Shown: positions 59,443 to 64,000 of the stretch, piece by piece | How the letters are laid out: every line of letters begins with the position of its first letter | Numbering within the stretch: position 1 is the stretch's first letter | Source: Steroidobacteraceae bacterium | GTDB taxonomy: Bacteria; Pseudomonadota; Gammaproteobacteria; Steroidobacterales; Steroidobacteraceae | Length of the DNA: 64,000 bases | Assembly: GCA_019683695.1 (NCBI GenBank) | Contig: JADGHX010000003.1 | Coordinates: forward strand, 1-64,000 | Direction of reading: 5' to 3' | The notes under the pieces: generated by a model | What the model was told of the DNA's origin: nothing | Database searches by the model: none | The model's input: the letters and a program-made list of their open reading frames with translations, nothing else | Made by a program: the position numbers and the translations under genes

Positions 59443-59974
59443 GACCCATCAGCGAGTGCAAGGCGCGCGCAAGAGGACCCTTCGGCAGCCGTCGCGGGCC
59501 ATCAGCGCGTTAAGCGCCGCGCGCACCTCTGCACCGAGTCTTGGGACGCGCGCATGTGCCGCGGCGCAGTGAGAAGCGCGAGGCCGAAATCCCCAGATTC
59601 CACTCGCCCAGACGTGAGGATGCGCCCCACATGCGTTCGCGCCGCAGAGGCCCATCAGCGAGCGCAAGGTGCGTGCAAGAGGGTCCCTCGGCGGCCGTCT
59701 CGGGCGCCGGCGTCCCCGCGTTAAGCGCCGCGCACCTCTGCACCAATTCTTGGTACGCGCGCATGTGGCGCGGCGTAGCGGGGACGTCGGGACCGCCGAA
59801 AATCGCCGTCTTCGGCGATTTTCGAAGCGCGCCCGAGTAGGCCGCCGAGGGACCCTCTTGCACGCGCCTTGCGCTTGCCGGCACGACCCATCGCGCCAGG
59901 TATCCGTTTCCGAAGCTCGCCGCAGAGCCGCCCGAGGAACCCTCTTGCGCGCACCTTTGCTCGCTGATGGGTCC
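59443..59974. repeat. Intergenic repeat array: 48-nt core in four copies, two direct and two inverted, with an embedded cruciform-forming segment
   Basis: Core GACCCATCAGCGAG(T/C)GCAAGG(C/T)GCG(C/T)GCAAGAGG(A/G)(C/T)CC(T/C)TCGGC(A/G)GCC at 59443-59490 and 59649-59696; reverse complement at 59840-59889 (partly diverged) and 59927-59974. Confidence 0.85.
59797..59824. other. Perfect 12-bp stem / 4-nt loop hairpin inside the repeat array
   Basis: CGAAAATCGCCG-TCTT-CGGCGATTTTCG. Confidence 0.85.
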
Positions 59975-60228
59975 ATGCGCGCGGGGACCCTTGCGGCGCG
60001 CACGCGTTGCGCAGGAATCGTGCCTGCGCTCCCGCTTCAAAAGTCAAGCACCCCGATGCCGGTTGGGGTAAGGTGTCTGCGGTTCGTGAATTTCCGCCTT
60101 GACCGCCCTTGGTCCGCCACTCGCGCTCACTTGCGCGCGTTCCGGCCAAAGACTGCCACCTCAGAAAATCCGCGAACGGGCGGCAGGCTCTGCCTGCCAG
60201 TGTTTCTTCTTTCTGCGAGTACTCTGAA

Positions 60229-60498
60229 GTGACCAAGCTCTACGTCGGCAACCTGCCATTCACCGCTACCGAAGACGCCGTACGCGCCCTCTTCGCCACG
60301 CACGGCACTGTCGAAAAACTGTCCCTGATCACGGACCGTGAAACCGGCCGGCCGCGCGGTTTCGGGTTCGTCGAAATGTCGAATGCCGATGCCACACGCG
60401 CCATGCAGGCGCTGAACGGCACCGACTTCGGCGGCCGTCCGCTGCGCGTGAACGAAGCACAGGAACGCGACCGCGCACGCTCCCCGCGCCGCTTCTGA
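60229..60498 (+). CDS. RRM-type RNA-binding protein
   Basis: 'TKLYVGNLPFTATEDAVRALFATHGTVEKLSLITDRETGRPRGFGFVEMSNADATRAMQALNGTDFGGRPLRVNEAQERDR' with RNP1 RGFGFVEM and RNP2 LYVGNL; GTG start. Confidence 0.93.
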   Translation: MTKLYVGNLPFTATEDAVRALFATHGTVEKLSLITDRETGRPRGFGFVEMSNADATRAMQALNGTDFGGRPLRVNEAQERDRARSPRRF

Positions 60499-60513
60499 CC
60501 TTTACCGCGTCCG

Positions 60514-60548
60514 AAGATCCCGGCCGTGAACCGGCCGGGATCTTTTTT
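60514..60548 (+). terminator. Rho-independent terminator of the RRM gene
   Basis: AAGATCCCGGCCG tgaac CGGCCGGGATCTT followed by a T-run; 13-bp stem. Confidence 0.93.
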
Positions 60549-60948
60549 GGCGCTCCCGGGATCGGGGCGGCGAGCGTGCCGGCGGCCCCGCGAGGCCGCA
60601 CGTCGCCGCTTTGAATCTTCGCCGCGTTGAACCTTCGTCTTGGGCCCCGGCGCCCGGCGGAGCGCCCGTTCGCGGCAACCGTGCCGATTCAGATTCCGCA
60701 CGGACGCGATTCACGACGCTCGCGTACCCGCTTGAGTGCAACGCTCCGATCGGGCTCGAGCCCGCTCCCCGCAAGCCAGACGCTTGACCGCATAGGTGAC
60801 TGCGCTCGCGCCGGCAAGGCACAACGTTTGCTCCAAGCAGCCTTGATGCTCGACCGGGCATGACCGCAGCGCCTGAGCCGCTGTGGGTCGCTCGCAGACC
60901 TGCGAAGCGAACACTCGTGACCGCAATCATCGCAGTGTGAGGGGGCAT

Positions 60949-61978
60949 ATGGAGCGTGATATGCGTCGGGTGAAGACGGGCGTATCGGGGCTGGATGACG
61001 TTCTGGGAGGGGGGCTGATTCCGGAGCGCCTGTATCTCGTCGATGGCAACCCCGGGGCCGGCAAGACCACCTTCGCGCTTCAGTATCTGATTGGAAGGCG
61101 CCCGCAACGGGGAGAAATGCCTTTACGTGACACTCTCGGAAACCCGGGAGGAGCTCGAGGCCGGCGCCGCTTCGCATGGCTGGTCGCTCGAAGGGAAGCG
61201 GCACAAGCTTTTTGTCTCCACCGGCTATGAATCGCTCTACGTGCTGGGCGACAACGCGCGACTCGTGCAATGCGTGTCGAACGTGCTGACGAACGCGGCC
61301 AAGTACACGGATGACGGTGGCGAGATACGCGTGGAACTGCGGAGGGAACCGCCGCACGCGGTGATCTCGGTGACCGACAACGGCGTCGGGATTCCGAAGG
61401 ACATGATTCCGCATCTGTTCGAGCTGTTCGTGCAAAGCGACCATTCGCTGGAGCGCTCGCAGGGCGGGCTGGGCATCGGACTCTCGGTCGTGCAGCGCCT
61501 TGTCGAGATGCACGGGGGCACCGTGACGGCGCACAGCGAAGGCCCGGGCACCGGCGCGACCTTCGAGATCCGCCTGCCCCTCACGCAGGCGCCACAGAAG
61601 ACCGTCCCGAAGCCGGAAGTCAGCGCTTGCGCCTGCCGGCGCATTCTCATCGTGGACGACAATGAGGATGCGGCGAACTCACTCGCGTCGGTTCTGCAGC
61701 TCGAGGGGCATACGGTGCGGCCGGTGTACGCACCGGAGGAGGCTCTCGAGGAGATCGGCGCCTTCGACCCCGACGTCATCCTGCTCGACATCGGTTTGCC
61801 GCGCATGGATGGTTACGAGCTTGCGAAGCGCGTGCGCACCTCCGGCAGCCGCGCGCGCCTCGTAGCGTTGACCGGCTACGGCCAATTGCAGGACGTGCAG
61901 AAGGGTCGCGAAGCGGGCTTCCAGGCACATCTGGTCAAGCCGGTAGATCTCGAGGCGCTCACGCACGAGCTCGCCTGA
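60949..61978 (+). pseudogene. Frameshifted chimera: KaiC-like ATPase N-terminus joined to histidine kinase HATPase_c + REC (no HisKA)
   Basis: Frame 1 '[48 protein letters not shown]' shifts at ~61090 to frame 2 '[35 protein letters not shown]', then '[46 protein letters not shown]...' and REC 'RRILIVDDNEDAANSLASVL'. Confidence 0.8.
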
Positions 61979-62082
61979 TCGGCGGCAGCCGTCGGCGCCC
62001 ACTCGTTCGAGTGAGCGGGTTTTGCGCTCGTTTCCGCGTACAGCAACAGCGTTGCTTGGCGCGCGAGCGCACGAGGAGATTT

Positions 62083-63447
62083 GTGTTGAGTCTGGAGGCC
62101 CTGAAGTCATCCGTATCCGGCCTTGTGATCGCCCGTGAGGAGGGCCCGTACGCCGCGGCCCGTGAGGCGCTCATCTGGAATGCGCGCAAGCCGCCCCGCT
62201 ACCCGCACGTCATCGTCGGGGCCACCTCCGCGGCGGACGTTCAGGCGGCGGTGCGCTACGCGCGCCAACACGGGCTCAAGGTGACGGCGCGCGGCGGCGG
62301 GCATCACTGGTCCGGCGTTGCGCTCCAGGACGGCGTCGTCATCGATCTGTCGGGGCTCGATGCGGTGACCATCGATCCGGCGGCTCGCATCGCAGATGTG
62401 GGGCCGGGCGTGAGCCATCGCGATCTGGCGCGGGCGCTTGCCGGTCATGGGCTCGCGTTTCCCGTGGGACATTGCGCCACCGTCCCGCTCAGCGGGTACC
62501 TGCTCGGCGGCGGGCTCGGGTGGAACTCGGGGGCGTGGGGCATTGCGTGCTTCAGTGTGGAAAGCGTCGACGTCGTCACCGCGGAAGGTGAGCTGCTCCG
62601 CGCAAGCGAAGCGCAAAACGCCGACATCTTCTGGGCCGCACGCGGTGCCGGGCCCGCCTTCTTCGGCGTGGTGACATCCTATCGATTGCGTCTGCACAGG
62701 CTGCCGCGAGCGATCACCACGAGCACGTGGACGTATCGTCTCGAAGACATCGGCACACTCGAACGCTGGATTTCTTCTTCGCAACCGGTGCTGCCGAGGA
62801 ACGTGGAATTCTCGCTGCTCATGTCATCGGCGCCCCCGACGCTCGCCCATCGCTGCGCGAAGGTCGTTACAGCGATGGTTACCGTATTCGCGGACTCGGT
62901 CGACGAGGCTCGCATCGTGCTCGGCTCAGTTGCCGCAAGTGCCCCGCCCGGCGCGCTGGACGCGAGCCTGAATGTGCCCACACCATTCGAAGCGCTGTTC
63001 GAAATGAACGGGGCTGCGTTTCCGCACAACCGGCGCTACGCGGCGGATACCTACTGGTCGACTGCAAACGCCGGCATATTCCTCGAGACCCTCGCGGCGC
63101 GCGTGAAGGATGCACCCTCGCCCGCCTCTATTGCGCTCGGTGTCCTCCTGCCGCCGCCCGAGCCGGGCGCACCAGGTCTGCCGGATGCGGCGTTCTCGAT
63201 GGTGGCGCCCGTGTTCGGGTGTTCCTACGCCGTCTGGGAGGATGCGGAAGACGATGAGTTGAACGTGAGCTGGCTGCGGGAAACCAGCGAACGCCTCGCG
63301 CCGATCACCCTGGGGCACTACATCGGTGAGGCGCATCTCGATGACGATGCCCACATCCCGCGATCGTTCTCCCCCGCGGCCTGGGCGCGCCTCGAGCGCG
63401 CCCGGGCGACATACGATCCGGAAGGGCTGTTCAGCAAAACGTTCTGA
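62083..63447 (+). CDS. FAD-binding oxidoreductase (FAD_binding_4 + BBE domain)
   Basis: 'PRYPHVIVGATSAADVQAAVRYARQHGLKVTARGGGHHWSGVALQDGVVIDLSGLDAVTIDPAARIADVGPGVSHRDL...GYLLGGGLGWNSGAWG', C-term 'SFSPAAWARLERARATYDPEGLFSKTF'; GTG start with GAGGAG upstream. Confidence 0.92.
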   Translation: MLSLEALKSSVSGLVIAREEGPYAAAREALIWNARKPPRYPHVIVGATSAADVQAAVRYARQHGLKVTARGGGHHWSGVALQDGVVIDLSGLDAVTIDPAARIADVGPGVSHRDLARALAGHGLAFPVGHCATVPLSGYLLGGGLGWNSGAWGIACFSVESVDVVTAEGELLRASEAQNADIFWAARGAGPAFFGVVTSYRLRLHRLPRAITTSTWTYRLEDIGTLERWISSSQPVLPRNVEFSLLMSSAPPTLAHRCAKVVTAMVTVFADSVDEARIVLGSVAASAPPGALDASLNVPTPFEALFEMNGAAFPHNRRYAADTYWSTANAGIFLETLAARVKDAPSPASIALGVLLPPPEPGAPGLPDAAFSMVAPVFGCSYAVWEDAEDDELNVSWLRETSERLAPITLGHYIGEAHLDDDAHIPRSFSPAAWARLERARATYDPEGLFSKTF

Positions 63448-63646
63448 ACAGCGCGGGAGAACGCGCCGGGCGGCGCTGCCTGCCCGGGGCCCACCCGCGA
63501 GCGTGAGCCAGTCCGCACGCATTTCCCGCGTATAGGGGTGTTCCGACGTGACTCGTGATGCGTTCGGGCCGGCGGCCCTCCCCCGGCCTGCCCCGGCGAT
63601 CCGGGTCGCCCGGCCCTGCAACTCTCACACAAAACAGGATGGGGAT

Positions 63647-64000
63647 ATGCGTGCAAGACTTGTTGGATTCGTCGCCGTGCTGGCGGTGGGCCTGGTCGCC
63701 TCCCAAAGCGCCAGCGCCGTCGTCATCGGCGACAAGGATTGGCGGCAGCTCACGGAAACGACCGGCTTCAGCTGGCTCAACGTGAACACCGCGTGCGGCA
63801 CGGGCCTGTGCTCCGGGAGCATCAGCTCGGTGTCCCTGGACGGCTGGTACTGGGCGGACGCCACCGACGTGGCGGCGCTGTTCGATGCGCTCATCAAGCC
63901 GGACAGCACGCAGTTTCCGACCTCGACCACCAGCTACTTCGCCGCCGGTGATGCGGACATCGCGAATGCGGTGAGAACGGTGTTCAATCCGACGCGCGTG
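63647..64000 (+). CDS. Secreted protein, 3' truncated by window end (possible PEP-CTERM-sorted protein)
   Basis: ATG at 63647 gives MRARLVGFVAVLAVGLVASQSASAVVIGDKDWRQLTETTGFSWLNVNTACGTGLCSGSISSVSLDGWYWADATDVAALFDALIKPD..., open to window end; signal peptide clear, sorting motif would lie outside. Confidence 0.6.
   Translation, partial: MRARLVGFVAVLAVGLVASQSASAVVIGDKDWRQLTETTGFSWLNVNTACGTGLCSGSISSVSLDGWYWADATDVAALFDALIKPDSTQFPTSTTSYFAAGDADIANAVRTVFNPTRV

Noticed and set aside
59503-59730. GCGTTAAGC in both direct repeat copies resembles an integron attC core (GTTRRRY)
   Set aside because: No matching RYYYAAC partner at suitable spacing, no integron integrase or gene cassettes; most likely coincidental
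59443-59974. CRISPR array
   Set aside because: Only four copies, mixed orientation, irregular spacing of unlike sizes and no cas genes in the window
59449-60236. Overlapping Arg-rich ORFs (184, 176, 187 and 171 aa) across the repeat array
   Set aside because: They are six-frame readings of the repeat unit (repeated 'ACKRVPRRP'/'ARRVQEGPSAA'); several frames are equally open, so there is no evidence of protein coding
63448-63646. Inverted repeat CCGGGC...GCCCGG after the BBE oxidase as a terminator
   Set aside because: Short stem with a long GC-rich loop and no T-run; not distinguishable from background in GC-rich DNA

Overview
This is a 64 kb high-GC proteobacterial chromosomal window, probably gammaproteobacterial (inferred from a DUF2058 protein and a fused CysNC). 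It is densely coding, with about 52 supported genes and no tRNA, rRNA, CRISPR array or transposase that I could recognise. Main blocks: (1) a truncated O-antigen-ligase-like membrane protein and a SAM methyltransferase. (2) A tightly overlapping minus-strand operon (1850-11210) with a PQQ/heme alcohol dehydrogenase, a split two-subunit PEP-synthase/phenylphosphate-synthase-like pair, BCCP, biotin carboxylase, a divergent carboxyltransferase and a HAD phosphatase. It looks like an uncharacterised 'oxidise, phosphorylate, carboxylate' module and is my best candidate for a novel system. (3) An RND permease. (4) A FAD oxidoreductase with a degenerate tandem copy of its own 3' end. (5) Sulfate activation genes cysNC, cysD and cysQ. 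(6) YceI, divergent ald/lrp, a desaturase and a quinone oxidoreductase. (7) An amidohydrolase/DUF1932 dehydrogenase/hydrolase operon, and an AcnX (aconitase X) plus FAD-oxidoreductase cluster with LysR, AraC and MFS genes. (8) A phenylacetate (paa) cluster with a divergent paaX and a paaE that lacks its N-terminal FAD domain. (9) A fused hydantoinase/5-oxoprolinase, SDR, SnoaL-like protein, CrtI-like dehydrogenase, MgtC, hybrid histidine kinase, HtrA, FolD and others. (10) An intergenic array of structured repeats in direct and inverted orientation (59443-59974). (11) A frameshifted KaiC-like/HATPase/REC chimera that looks like a deletion remnant. (12) A BBE-type FAD oxidase and the start of a secreted protein. 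All functional calls come from reading motifs by eye; no database search was run.
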